21,064 nucleotides of DNA from Chara braunii (GCA_003427395.1 BFEA01000867.1:17776-38839), one strand, 5' to 3'; shown: positions 10,555 through 18,240, numbered from the stretch's first letter. Notes: a model not told the origin generated them from the sequence alone. Numbers and translations are program-made.

Positions 10555-10938
10555 CTCACGCCCCGCCCTGAAACGAGAATCCCCCATCGACTTTCCCGAA
10601 CCTACGAACCTGACCTTCTTCTTCGACGACTTCGGGTGACGCTGAACTGTTGCCCACCTGCCCAACTGCCACAACTGGACGAAAAGAACGGCCAGCAAGG
10701 CGAATAAGAGGATAGCGAGGACAACAGTCTTCTTCAACAGGTCTGCCATACGCACGTGCATCGTCAGAACACGACAAGAAGGCAGAGGAGGGAGACCACA
10801 ATGGACAATACGCACAGCCACCATGAGCGTGCACTTTATGCTGGCCACAGGACTGGCTGCTGCCACTGCCGAGGACGCACACAACCCCCGCGAGATGCTG
10901 GAACCTGCCCGTCTGCTCCTGTGCACAGCAACGGTCAT
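10555..10938 (-). pseudogene. Same-frame upstream segment with a predicted transmembrane helix
   Basis: An ATG at 10938 opens a 128-residue frame that ends at TAA 10552-10554, immediately before and in frame with the SANT-like gene start at 10548. Residues 64-95 read as a short basic lead (MADLLKK) and then a strongly hydrophobic stretch ending VLFVQLWQLG, a good single membrane span. A Lys-rich KSSKKKVRF follows. It may be the 5' part of the same decayed gene, with the TAA as another inactivating stop, or a separate small membrane protein. The competing open frame 10556-11317 in another phase is Cys/Arg-rich and less protein-like. Confidence 0.35.
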
Positions 10939-11213
10939 CCTCGGAAAGGCAGCACTGCGGCCTTGCGCAGGGGCGCGGTGGTTCGAATTTGAAAAAGCAC
11001 ACTACCGTTCCCCGCAACCCAGCCTCCACCCTGTAATGGTCGGCACAATGACCCTTCGGTGCCAAAACTGGCACTTCCGGTTGCCGTTGGTACCGCCCCC
11101 GGTGCCACTGCCCCGCTGCGGACGTCAGACAAAAGCTGGTTTGTACCAGGAACAGTTCTGCCTCCGCCAAGAGAAGGAGGAAAGCCCCTGAAACCCGCGA
11201 TTCACGCGTCCCT

Positions 11214-11422
11214 AAGGGTGAAACCCTTGCGCCCCATGTGACCTCTCGAGGCACCCTTGGGATTTTCGTCGATTTGCCTGGGCAGCAATTCCATTTCAAG
11301 GGCAGACACTTGGCCACGGGGATGTGGAAACAATTAGCGACTTCAAGGGTGTGTGATTAGGGCGGGGTGGAACGATGCTTCCTTGAAAATGCTCAATTTC
11401 CAAGTGGCGTCGAACGAAGCCC
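11214..11422. repeat. About 209-bp direct repeat, copy 1 (terminal part of an inverted-repeat element)
   Basis: From AAGGGTGAAACCCTT at 11214 to CGAACGAAGCCC ending at 11422 the sequence matches 13332-13537 along its full length with scattered substitutions and small indels. Shared landmarks include GATTTTCGTCGATTTGCCTGG and GTGGAAACAATTAGCGACTT. In the second copy this is the right half of a complete element with terminal inverted repeats. Here no matching left terminus is visible. Confidence 0.85.
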
Positions 11423-11469
11423 GAAGATCATGAGTTTGAGGTTCACTGTTATCTAATGTTGTTGTTTAT

Positions 11470-11995
11470 GGGCCTCGCTGCACTACACTTGACTCTCGAA
11501 AAGTTCCAAGCATCGTTCGAGACCGGTCAGACTCTCAAAAAGTCTTTTTTTGTCGCCGTAGCTGAACGAGCATTTTGTTAAAATGGACATTTTTTATTTT
11601 TTGAACGAAATTGAAACCGAGTTTTTTGGCCGAAAACTCGTCAAAATTTGATGTTCCTGAGGTTCCAGTGCTTTACAAACGCTGGACCCCCTGGCTATAC
11701 ATGGACCTAGCTTGAAACCAGGTACCTCCAGGCAGGAAACCAGGTACCTCCAGGCAGGACTGCCTGGAGGCACCTGGTCTCAAGCTAGGTCCATGTACAG
11801 CCAGGGGGTCCAGCGTTTTACAAATGCCGGACCCTGAGGGAAAACAAATTTTGATGAGTTTTGGGCAAAAAAACTCGGTTTCAATTTCGTTTAGAAAATA
11901 AAAGATGTCCATTTTAACGAAATGGCAGTTGCTGCTTTTAAGCTTGACGGCCCCAGTCTGACAGACAATCGAGAGCGTAGTGCAGCGACGGGGCC
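11470..11995. mobile_element. Long foldback (MITE-like) element with GGGCCTCGCTGCAC terminus
   Basis: The outer ends GGGCCTCGCTGCACTAC (11470-11486) and GTAGTGCAGCGACGGGGCC (to 11995) are inverted copies. Inside are long inverted arms: the sequence around TTAAAATGGACATTTTTTAT (about 11578) pairs with the sequence around 11895-11918, and a GGTCC-containing stretch pairs across to the symmetry centre near 11758, where CCTCCAGGCAG faces CTGCCTGGAGG. The left arm has a 22-bp tandem duplication (11715-11736, 11737-11758). There is no coding capacity. Target-site duplications are not clear, so exact ends are uncertain. Confidence 0.75.
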
Positions 11996-12325
11996 ACTCT
12001 CGAAATCGTGCCCGGTAGGTAAGGTGCTGGGCAGGACCTGGGACTTCCGCGCTTCCACACTCCGACAGTCGGCCCACACACACTGTCTGTACAGAGGAAA
12101 GATGCGCCGCGCCACACTGGAGCCGCACGACGGTGGGGATCGGTCCGCAACTGGTCCACCCCTCACCACACGCCTTCCTGCTACTCCTGACGGGCGCTCA
12201 AGAAGACTTACACAGCACTACCCGACAGCGCCAATCTGCTTTCTGGGCCGAGACCAGAGACGGACTCTCCAAAATGCTGGGCGTTTGAAGGGCCTCACCG
12301 ACCTCTCTTGAAAAAGAATGTGTAC
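11996..12325. other. No gene recognised
   Basis: Overlapping short frames occur on both strands (for example 11922-12311 on +), with no recognisable domain or conserved composition. Confidence 0.4.
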
Positions 12326-12327
12326 CC

Positions 12328-12395
12328 AAGATCCTAGCTCAGTGGGTACACCCATGAACTGTTGAAAATACAGACCCGTGTTCGAATCCAGATGA
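12328..12395 (+). repeat. Degenerate tRNA-derived segment (SINE-like)
   Basis: An RNA polymerase III A box, TAGCTCAGTGGG (12335-12346), and a near-perfect B box, TGTTCGAATCC (12379-12389), lie 44 bp apart, the spacing found in tRNAs. A small CTGT...ACAG anticodon-arm-like stem lies between them. The D and T stems do not pair properly, so it is not a functional tRNA as it stands. A tRNA-derived SINE head or a tRNA pseudogene fits best. No SINE tail or second copy is visible in this window. Confidence 0.5.
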
Positions 12396-12399
12396 TGGA

Positions 12400-13105
12400 A
12401 CTTGATGAGTAAAGTTGTAATACCAACTACTTCTGAATTGCCTGGGGCCGGTCAGTGTTGGGAAATTAGGAGGTCTTGCCAGTTCCCGAAGAAATCTGGG
12501 GTGGGACAAAGGGTCGGCAATGTCCCATAAATCTGAATTTTATAGTGCCGCGAGTGAAAGGAAAAAGGAAAAAAAAGAAAATGCTTCCTCTACTGCAATG
12601 ATGTCGGGCAAGGTAGTCTACCAGGCCCTGCTCACAGTCTTCCTCCACAGAATGCACCTTACAGGTAAGGCGGTCACATTCTGAATGTTACTGTTGTCTT
12701 TTTTTTTTCGGTCCTGTGTTTCTCATGAGACCCCTGCCAACCAGGCAGGGCGGAGTCCATGAATTGCTCAAGCTATGTTTTGACACTGGCGCTTAGGTGA
12801 ATGTATCCAGCCATTTTCATGGACGGATCCTCGTGCTGGTTTTTCCCCCCCTTCTAGTCTCTTTTTCAAATCTGACAACCTGGCCAGGGGGCTGAGATGC
12901 CCTCACTGAGGGCACACTCACACTACCACTTCCAAGAATGTATACAACTGCAATCACGGCCAAAGCTTCGTTTCCGTTTTTTCTTCTTCTTCTTTTCTGA
13001 GGTTCACCGCGGCAACTTTTCTTCTTCTTTTTTTTTTTTTTTTGGTTCATTCCGTGAGAGGGCCTTTCTTCTTCTTCTTTTTTTGTTTTGGTTCTTTCCG
13101 TGAGA
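12400..13105. other. No gene; pyrimidine tracts and a short tandem duplication
   Basis: Contains a perfect 7-bp hairpin CCCTGCC/GGCAGGG (about 12732-12750), CTT-rich and poly-T tracts (12977-13086), and a 46-bp-spaced duplication of the GGTT(C)TTTCCGTGAGAGGGCC type at 13044 and 13090. The second copy runs into the start of the next inverted-repeat element. Confidence 0.6.
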
Positions 13106-13537
13106 GGGCCTCGTTCGACACCACTTGAAAATACTTGAGTTTCAAGGGCACCCTAACTCGCGGAAGGTGATCAATTTCCCCTAACTTGTTTTTTCATTCC
13201 ATAACCCCTTGGTGAAACCCTTGAGACGGCCATCCTCGAAACTGAAGTCCTGACGGCATTGCATCAGGAACAGCGGTGATTGGTGGAGAAAAAAAGGAAA
13301 AAAGAGAAAGGTCCGTATATTCCTCGTTTTGAAGGGTGAAACCCTTCCGCCCCAAGTGACCTCCCGAGGCACCCTTGGGATTTTCGTCGATTTGCCTGGG
13401 CCACACTTCCGTTTCAAGGGCAGACACTTGGCCGGGATGTGGAAACAATTAGCGACTTCAAGGGTGCGTGATTAGGGCGGGGTTGAACAACGCTTCCTTG
13501 AAAAACAGCAATTTCCAAGTGGTGTAGAACGAGGCCC
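13106..13537. mobile_element. 432-bp inverted-repeat element (MITE) with GGGCCTCG termini
   Basis: The left terminus GGGCCTCGTTCGACACCACT (from 13106) is the inverted copy of the right terminus ...GTGGTGTAGAACGAGGCCC ending at 13537. Similarity continues inward through (A/G)AAATxCT...TTTCAAGG. The trinucleotide AGA lies directly outside both ends (13103-13105 and 13538-13540), consistent with a 3-bp target-site duplication. There is no open reading frame of note. Its right half is shared with 11214-11422. Confidence 0.75.
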
Positions 13538-13632
13538 AGAGTACCAGAAAGAAAACGGAGTGGTACCCAGACTTGGCAAACTCGGAGCGCAGTGAAATTT
13601 AGGGTCGGCAAAAACAGGCTCGGAGGTACTAC

Positions 13633-13796
13633 CGTCTTCACTTGAATAGAACGCCCGGTAATTATCGCCGTATCTGGGCTGAAAGTTGTGCCAAATACAG
13701 ATATAATGACCCGGCCCGGTAATTATCGCCGTATCTGGGCTGAAAGTTGTGCCAAATACAGATATAATGACCCGGAGTTCTATTCGGGTGAAGACG
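13633..13796. mobile_element. Palindromic element, CCGAATA family, with a 61-bp internal duplication
   Basis: CGTCTTCACTTGAATAGAAC at the left is the inverted counterpart of the right end at about 13777-13796 (...CTATTCGGGTGAAGACG). Between them, a 61-bp unit starting CCCGGTAATTATCGCC occurs twice in perfect tandem (13654-13714 and 13715-13775). Each unit is itself close to palindromic around a CTGAAAG centre. It resembles the elements at 15410 and 18567 in layout and in its TATAATGACC and CTTTCAG segments. Confidence 0.75.
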
Positions 13797-13805
13797 ATAG
13801 TGGTT

Positions 13806-13834
13806 TAAAAAAAAAGAAAAGAAAAGAAAAAAAC
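13806..13834. repeat. A-rich low-complexity tract
   Basis: A/G tract of the form A9-G-A4-G-A4-G-A6 lying just outside the preceding palindromic element. Confidence 0.9.
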
Positions 13835-13909
13835 GTGCCGCAGGCGGGAACTCCTAAAGCTTCAAGCGTTAGCTGAGCACGTTTGGAGAGTTAGTGCAGG
13901 GATGACTCA

Positions 13910-14031
13910 GGGCCTCGCTGCACTACTCTGGAAATGCACAACAGACAAAAATCATGGCGGTGCATCTTTCCATATTCTAGCGGAAGATTCACTCTCGTTT
14001 TGCACATATCGAGAGTAGTGCAGCGAGGCCC
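13910..14031. mobile_element. 122-bp MITE with perfect 20-bp terminal inverted repeats
   Basis: GGGCCTCGCTGCACTACTCT at 13910-13929 is exactly repeated in inverted orientation at 14012-14031. TCA lies immediately outside both ends (13907-13909, 14032-14034), a likely 3-bp target-site duplication. The interior carries CAAAAATCATGGCGGTGCAT and CTTTCCATATTC, shared with the copy at 15282. Confidence 0.85.
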
Positions 14032-14034
14032 TCA

Positions 14035-14423
14035 CTCTCCATGTTTTCGAGAGTGAATCTGACGGCTCTCGAAAAGTTTCAAGCGTAGTAAGATTGAGAA
14101 ACAGCCGTTTTAAAGGTAATAACACTGCCCAACGGTCCTGAGAAACAGCTTCAGACATATGGTAAGATTGCAGATCTTGGCAGAATACAGAAGGTCCAAA
14201 CAGAGGAAACTAAGGAAGGACATCACCGCCCCGAAACTAACAAGCGAGTGGGAGTCCCCATTCCAATGGGCAGGGAGAACAGCCAATGACAAGTTCTTCT
14301 TCTCTCGCTTACTGTGGGAAGAAGGAACTAACACAGACGACACTAGCCTTCAAATTGAAGCCCCATTGTTTTAAATGGTATTTGGTATCAGAGAGTCAGT
14401 CCACTACTTGTACAAAGACAAAT
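14035..14423. other. No gene; contains an initiator-tRNA-like primer site
   Basis: Short frames only. CTCTCGAAAAGTTTCAAGCG at about 14067 recurs in variant form at about 11495 and 15212, so it belongs to a dispersed repeat. TGGTATCAGAG at 14383-14393 equals the first 11 bases of the primer-binding site complementary to plant initiator tRNA-Met. No LTR boundary is visible next to it. Confidence 0.4.
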
Positions 14424-14650
14424 AAGGACGCTGGACCTGGTTTCCAGCAAAGAGGTTGCTTGGTGTTACACAGATTACGTGTAGACATGAACTTAGGTTC
14501 CACAAAGATAGAATAAAACAGAGTAAGGACGCTGGACCTGTTTTCCAGCAGGAGACCCCTTTTTTCGCAGAAGGTAGTCTAGCCGAAGGTTCTATTGCAG
14601 ATAAGTGGACCCAATGTGGACCTAAAGGACGCTGGACCTGTTTTCCAGCA
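14424..14650 (+). repeat. Three hairpin repeats at 100-bp spacing
   Basis: AAGGACGCTGGACCTG(T/G)TTTCCAGCA occurs with hairpin stems at 14430-14448, 14531-14549 and 14631-14649, at intervals of 101 and 100 bp. GCTGGA pairs with TCCAGC around a 7-nt loop in every copy. The roughly 75 bp between copies is not conserved. Confidence 0.85.
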
Positions 14651-14702
14651 CATGCCTAAGGTGAGTATAGGCCTAGTACCTGGGTAGAATTGTGAGGTCC
14701 CC

Positions 14703-15128
14703 GGGACCAAGTCCCACTTGCAGCGGTTTAGTCCTCAGTTCGGGACCCTGTGTTTTGTGCGACAGGTTTCCTGACCGCTGATTCACATTGATCGTAGGGC
14801 GCATGGTCAGTTATGTTTTTCTTCGAAGGGAATGGATTGAATGTTGCTATGTAGCGGTTTCCCATTGGCTGTTATAGTCGGAATGAGCTCTTTCACTCGC
14901 AGGGAACGGTCCTCGTCCGTAGCCTGACCCCAGTCGGGCTAGACGTGGGGACCGTCCATCGTCTTGTATTTCCACAGAAACTAAAAGTTTTTCCCGACAA
15001 TGCCGCTGCCATACCCTTGGTTACCAGACTGACCGGCCTTTCATCAGTACTGTCATTCAGCACGTTCAAATCCTGTTATTTTTCGCGATTTAACCCGTCG
15101 TTTGCCGCTGCAAGTGGGACTTGGTCCC
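14703..15128. mobile_element. 426-bp element with 24-bp terminal inverted repeats
   Basis: The 24 bp at 14703-14726 (GGGACCAAGTCCCACTTGCA followed by GCGG) are perfectly inverted at 15105-15128. The interior shows no further symmetry and no convincing protein. Flanking target-site duplications are not obvious. It fits a non-autonomous DNA transposon. GTGGGACC motifs also recur at about 19955, hinting at relatives. Confidence 0.75.
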
Positions 15129-15172
15129 CGGCCTCGTGACTTATTATTCAATACAGATACCGGATTTCTCTA

Positions 15173-15220
15173 TAAAAAAGAAAAAAAGAAAAAAAAAGAA
15201 AAAAAAAAAGAAGAAAAGTT
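15173..15220. repeat. A-rich low-complexity tract
   Basis: A runs interrupted by single G residues, ending in AAGAAGAAAAG and then TTTCAAGCGTCG, the same junction motif found beside other repeats of this region. Confidence 0.95.
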
Positions 15221-15281
15221 TCAAGCGTCGTCAAGTCAAGAGTTTATGCAGAGGTGACGCACACTTGAAACTTCAGTGTAG

Positions 15282-15403
15282 GGGCCTCTCTCCACTACTT
15301 TCGACAAGCACAAAAGACAAAAATCATGGCGGTGCATCTTTCCATGTTCTTGCGGAACATTCACTCTCTTTTTGCACATTTCGAGAGTAGTGTAGCGAGG
15401 CCC
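15282..15403. mobile_element. 122-bp MITE, second copy of the 13910 family
   Basis: Same length and same interior as 13910-14031, including CAAAAATCATGGCGGTGCAT. Its ends are GGGCCTCTCTCCACTACT and the inverted AGTAGTGTAGCGAGGCCC, slightly diverged from each other. Flanks TAG and TAC match at two of three positions. Confidence 0.8.
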
Positions 15404-15409
15404 TACAGT

Positions 15410-15511
15410 CTTCCCCGGAATCCAACGTGCGATTATTATATTATAGCTGAATTCGGTGTACCTGTCAGTCTAAATTCGGCTATAATAATCGTACGTTGTA
15501 TTCGGGGGAGG
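15410..15511. mobile_element. Palindromic element, CCGAATA family
   Basis: CTTCCCCGGAATCCAACGTG at the left faces the inverted ...TACGTTGTATTCGGGGGAGG at the right. The arms continue as GATTATTATATTATAGCTGA against TTCGGCTATAATAATC. Nearly the whole element folds into one hairpin around a centre containing CTGTCAGTC. It sits 6 bp after the end of the preceding MITE. A further GTAGTGCAGCGAGGCCC half-terminus lies just beyond it (15514-15531). Confidence 0.8.
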
Positions 15512-15713
15512 AGCGTAGTGCAGCGAGGCCCTATGCAACGTAGATGCTTCATCATGGAAGACTGTGGTATTCCTGGCCTGCCAGATTATGTGCATTATTT
15601 TTTTCCAGCAGACGGGCCACGTAGCCCAACCCAGATTGGGCTTGGGAAGCAAGCATAATTGTTACCCTGGACAGACATTCAATTACTTCTATAATATAAG
15701 CTGCGACTTGCAT

Positions 15714-15736
15714 TAAAAAAAAAAAAAAAGAAAGAA
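15714..15736. repeat. A-rich tract
   Basis: Poly-A with two G interruptions, immediately before the element starting at 15741. Confidence 0.95.
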
Positions 15737-15740
15737 CAAC

Positions 15741-15942
15741 GGCCCCGCTCCACTGCTTGACATTTGACACGTATCTGAACATTCCAAGTGCTGGAAGCGT
15801 CTGGCTCCACTACTTGACATTTGACACGTATCGGGAATACGAGATGGACCAGATACATTCCAAGTGATCGAACGGTTCGAACGCATCAGGACTATTTTGT
15901 AGTTGCAGATGCATTTACGATGTTGTGCAGTGGAGCGAGGCC
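15741..15942. mobile_element. 202-bp MITE-like element with GGCC(C/T)CGCTCCACTGC ends
   Basis: GGCCCCGCTCCACTGC (15741-15756) is inverted at 15927-15942 with one mismatch. CAAC lies directly outside both ends (15737-15740, 15943-15946). A 57-bp-spaced internal duplication repeats CTCCACT(G/A)CTTGACATTT and the following GACACGTATC at 15748 and 15805. The ends resemble the GGGCCTCGCTGCAC family. Confidence 0.65.
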
Positions 15943-16143
15943 CAACGACAACCCCCGCAGAGTACCGCGCCACTATGCCTATGTCTTCAATTCGAGGGAG
16001 CACGATCATCCAGCTGGACATATGGAAAGCGTGCACAGGTCAGCTGGCCTTGCTGAGTCCGGAAAGTCGCCCCTACGTTTTTCGCCCTTTCTGCAGCAAC
16101 AGGGGTTCGCCTTGAGGTATTGGAAGATTCTTCTAGAGTCTGT

Positions 16144-16279
16144 GGGCATCGCCGCACCAGTGACCAATGTGAAAAAGACAAAAGATATGGCTGGTGTGTC
16201 CTATGCATCTTTCCACATTCAGGCGGAAGATACGTGCTCCATTTTCCTCACTCATTTCGTGAGCAGCGCGGCGAGGCCC
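16144..16279. mobile_element. Diverged MITE related to the 122-bp family
   Basis: GGGCATCGCCGCACCAGT at 16144 and the end GCGGCGAGGCCC at about 16279 resemble the family termini. The interior keeps AAAAGACAAAAGATATGGC, ATGCATCTTTCCA and GGCGGAAGAT in the family order. It is longer than the others and heavily substituted. Confidence 0.55.
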
Positions 16280-16285
16280 CGCGAC

Positions 16286-16425
16286 GCGCCCAAACCTAAA
16301 CCTCGTACGTATTCAGGCCTGCAGCAGCCCTACGTTAGCGCCGGTAGCGCGCCCAAACGTAAACCTCGTATTCAGGGCCTTCAGGCCTGCAGCAGCCCTA
16401 CGTTAGCACCGGTAGCGCGCGTTCG
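16286..16425. repeat. GC-rich tandem duplication upstream of the aldolase gene
   Basis: A unit running from GCGCCCAAACCTAAACCTCG to TACGTTAGCGCCGGTA (16286-16348) is repeated at 16349-16425 with a small insertion in the second copy. It lies about 255 bp before the start codon, between the last MITE and the presumed promoter. Confidence 0.85.
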
Positions 16426-16481
16426 GGGAGGTTGCGCTCGGCTGCCAAGATCTATTGTTCCGACTGGCATGGGTTCATAAC

Positions 16482-16488
16482 ATAAATA
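16482..16488 (+). promoter_or_regulatory. Possible TATA-like element of the aldolase gene
   Basis: ATAAATA lies about 190 bp upstream of the start codon, at the edge of a change from GC-rich repeats to gene-proximal sequence. The position is plausible for a TATA box with a leader of roughly 160 nt. Pyrimidine tracts ending in TCTGCAG (16514) and CTGCTAG (16667) could also be 3' splice sites of a leader intron. Nothing confirms either reading. Confidence 0.25.
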
Positions 16489-16678
16489 GACGTCTTGCTT
16501 TCTTCCCTCTGCAGGGGAAGTGATTTCTGTAATTGGCGGCGCGGTGTGATTGGCAACCAAGACTCTGAGGGGGCGTTGAAGGAGGAAGCTCGTCCTCTGT
16601 CTGGTGTGCGAACACGAGCCTTCTCGCCTCCTTTTTCTCTCTTTCTGCTCGTTCTTGTTCCTGCTAGGGAAGGAGAAG

Positions 16679-17749
16679 ATGGCTTACGCAGGAAAGTACG
16701 CTGATGAGCTGATCGCTACGGCGAAGAAGATTGCCACTCCCGGTAAGGGTATCTTGGCAGCCGATGAGAGCACGGGCACTATTGGCAAGAGGTTGGCTAG
16801 CATCAATGTGGAGAACGTGGAGTCGAACAGGAGGGCACTGAGGGAGTTGCTGTTCACCGCTCCCGGTGCTTTGGAATATATCAGCGGTGTAATTTTGTTT
16901 GAGGAGACGCTCTTCCAGAAATCCGCCGCCGGCAAGCCCTTCGTTGATATGTTGAAGGAAGCGGACGTGGTGCCCGGCATCAAGGTGGACACCGGTGTTG
17001 CTGCCCTTGCAGGCACCAACGGCGAGACGACAACGCAAGGCCACGATGGACTGGGTGCCAGGTGTGCTAAGTACTACCAGCAGGGCGCTCGCTTCGCGAA
17101 GTGGCGTGCCGTGCTGAAGATCGCTGACGGATGTCCTTCTCCTCTGGCCGTCCAGTCCAACGCCGATGGGCTGGCCCGTTATGCGTCTATCTGCCAGGAG
17201 AACGGTCTGGTGCCAATCGTTGAGCCGGAGATCTTGATCGATGGCTCGCACGACATCGAGAAGAGCGCCGCTGTGACGGAGAAGGTACTGGCTGCCGTGT
17301 ACAAGTCTCTGAGCGATCACCACGTGTTGCTGGAGGGAACGCTGCTGAAGCCCAATATGGTGACGCCGGGATCGGATGCTGCCAAGGTCGCACCGGAGGT
17401 TGTTGGCAAGTACACGGTACGAACCCTGCAGAGGACCGTTCCCGCCGCTGTGCCAGGGATCATGTTCCTTTCGGGTGGACAGAGCGAGGAGGAGGCGACG
17501 CTGAACCTGAACGCCATGAATGCGTTGGAGGCAACGAAGCCGTGGACGCTGTCCTTCTCGTACGGTAGGGCTCTTCAAGCCAGCACGCTCAAGGCGTGGG
17601 GAGGCAAGGTCGAAAACTTGGAGGCGGCTCAGAAGGCCTTCTTCACCCGTGCCAAGGCCAACGGAGAGGCTACTCTTGGCAAGTACACCGGTGCCGCAGT
17701 TGCTGACGGAGCCTCTGAGAGCTTGCACGTGAAGGATTATAAGTATTAG
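16679..17749 (+). CDS. Class I fructose-1,6-bisphosphate aldolase, cytosolic plant type, intact
   Basis: The 356-residue protein cleaves fructose-1,6-bisphosphate reversibly to dihydroxyacetone phosphate and glyceraldehyde-3-phosphate, in cytosolic glycolysis and gluconeogenesis. The single TIM-barrel domain covers the whole length. Near the N-terminus is [20 protein letters not shown] with the catalytic Asp (D29). GIKVDTG carries K102, [10 protein letters not shown] carries K141 and IVEPEIL the catalytic glutamates (E182, E184). The class signature [12 protein letters not shown] contains the Schiff-base lysine K224 (rabbit Lys229). [18 protein letters not shown] and SYGRALQ (R297) bind phosphate. 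The C-terminus is VKDYKY with the conserved last Tyr. Length matches plant cytosolic enzymes (about 358), and no transit peptide is needed. The ATG at 16679 has A at -3 and G at +4. The frame stays open upstream to 16604 but without an ATG, and that part is pyrimidine-tract sequence. No intron interrupts the coding sequence. Confidence 0.97.
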   Translation: MAYAGKYADELIATAKKIATPGKGILAADESTGTIGKRLASINVENVESNRRALRELLFTAPGALEYISGVILFEETLFQKSAAGKPFVDMLKEADVVPGIKVDTGVAALAGTNGETTTQGHDGLGARCAKYYQQGARFAKWRAVLKIADGCPSPLAVQSNADGLARYASICQENGLVPIVEPEILIDGSHDIEKSAAVTEKVLAAVYKSLSDHHVLLEGTLLKPNMVTPGSDAAKVAPEVVGKYTVRTLQRTVPAAVPGIMFLSGGQSEEEATLNLNAMNALEATKPWTLSFSYGRALQASTLKAWGGKVENLEAAQKAFFTRAKANGEATLGKYTGAAVADGASESLHVKDYKY

Positions 17750-17753
17750 AGGC

Positions 17754-17755
<2 letters not shown>

Positions 17756-17838
<83 letters not shown>
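17756..17838. repeat. (GA)n microsatellite directly downstream of the aldolase stop
   Basis: About 41 uninterrupted AG units begin seven bases after the TAG stop. They probably lie in the 3' untranslated region, where the transcript would carry a long purine run. Confidence 0.97.
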
Positions 17839-17841
<3 letters not shown>

Positions 17842-18150
17842 GGTTATAGGGATCGATAGGGATATCAACAGGAGTGCTTCATGATTATTGAGTCTCTCAT
17901 GATGGTTTTTCGGATTGAGGGCAATGAGAGACTTGGTCTAGTTAGAAGGCGAATGGGTGTTTTTTTTTTAAAGTAGGACTTAGGGAAGTCGCTAGGTACT
18001 AGCGACCGGGAGAAATGCAAATCCGCTTGAGAGATCTAGGTGCGGTGCACGCGCGGTGCTAGTATATATGATATTAATGGAAAATAACTTGTGATGAAGA
18101 CTCCTGCAAGATACTGAGAAGTGCGTCACGCTTAATCGTTTGTATGACAT
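17839..18150. other. Aldolase 3' flank, no gene
   Basis: No open frame of interest. It presumably contains the end of the aldolase transcript. No canonical AATAAA is visible; AAAATAAC at about 18081 is the nearest A-rich candidate. Confidence 0.4.
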
Positions 18151-18153
18151 GTG

Positions 18154-18216
<63 letters not shown>

Positions 18217-18240
18217 AAGAGAGAGGGAGAGAGAGAGAGA
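18151..18240. repeat. (GT)n-(GA)n compound microsatellite
   Basis: GT units from 18151 to 18200, with one GC interruption, switch directly to GA units to 18240 with a few A or G interruptions. Confidence 0.97.

Noticed and set aside
10556-11317. 253-codon minus-strand open frame
   Set aside because: Cys/Arg-rich, runs through a dispersed repeat at its start, and is in a different phase from the SANT-like reading.
12328-12395. Functional tRNA gene
   Set aside because: The promoter boxes are present but the D and T stems do not form and no acceptor stem pairs.
14424-14650. CRISPR-like repeat and spacer geometry
   Set aside because: Only three copies, spacers of about 75 bp, a eukaryotic context and no cas genes; the same reasoning applies to the 5305-6030 array.
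15821-16480. 219-codon plus-strand open frame
   Set aside because: It spans two MITE-like elements and a GC-rich tandem duplication and shows no domain.
16604-16678. 25-codon N-terminal extension of aldolase, possibly a targeting peptide
   Set aside because: It lacks an ATG, its hydrophobic codons come from a pyrimidine tract, and the protein is of the cytosolic type with a good start context at 16679.
16664-17728. 354-codon minus-strand open frame across the aldolase gene
   Set aside because: It is the antisense shadow of the aldolase coding sequence.
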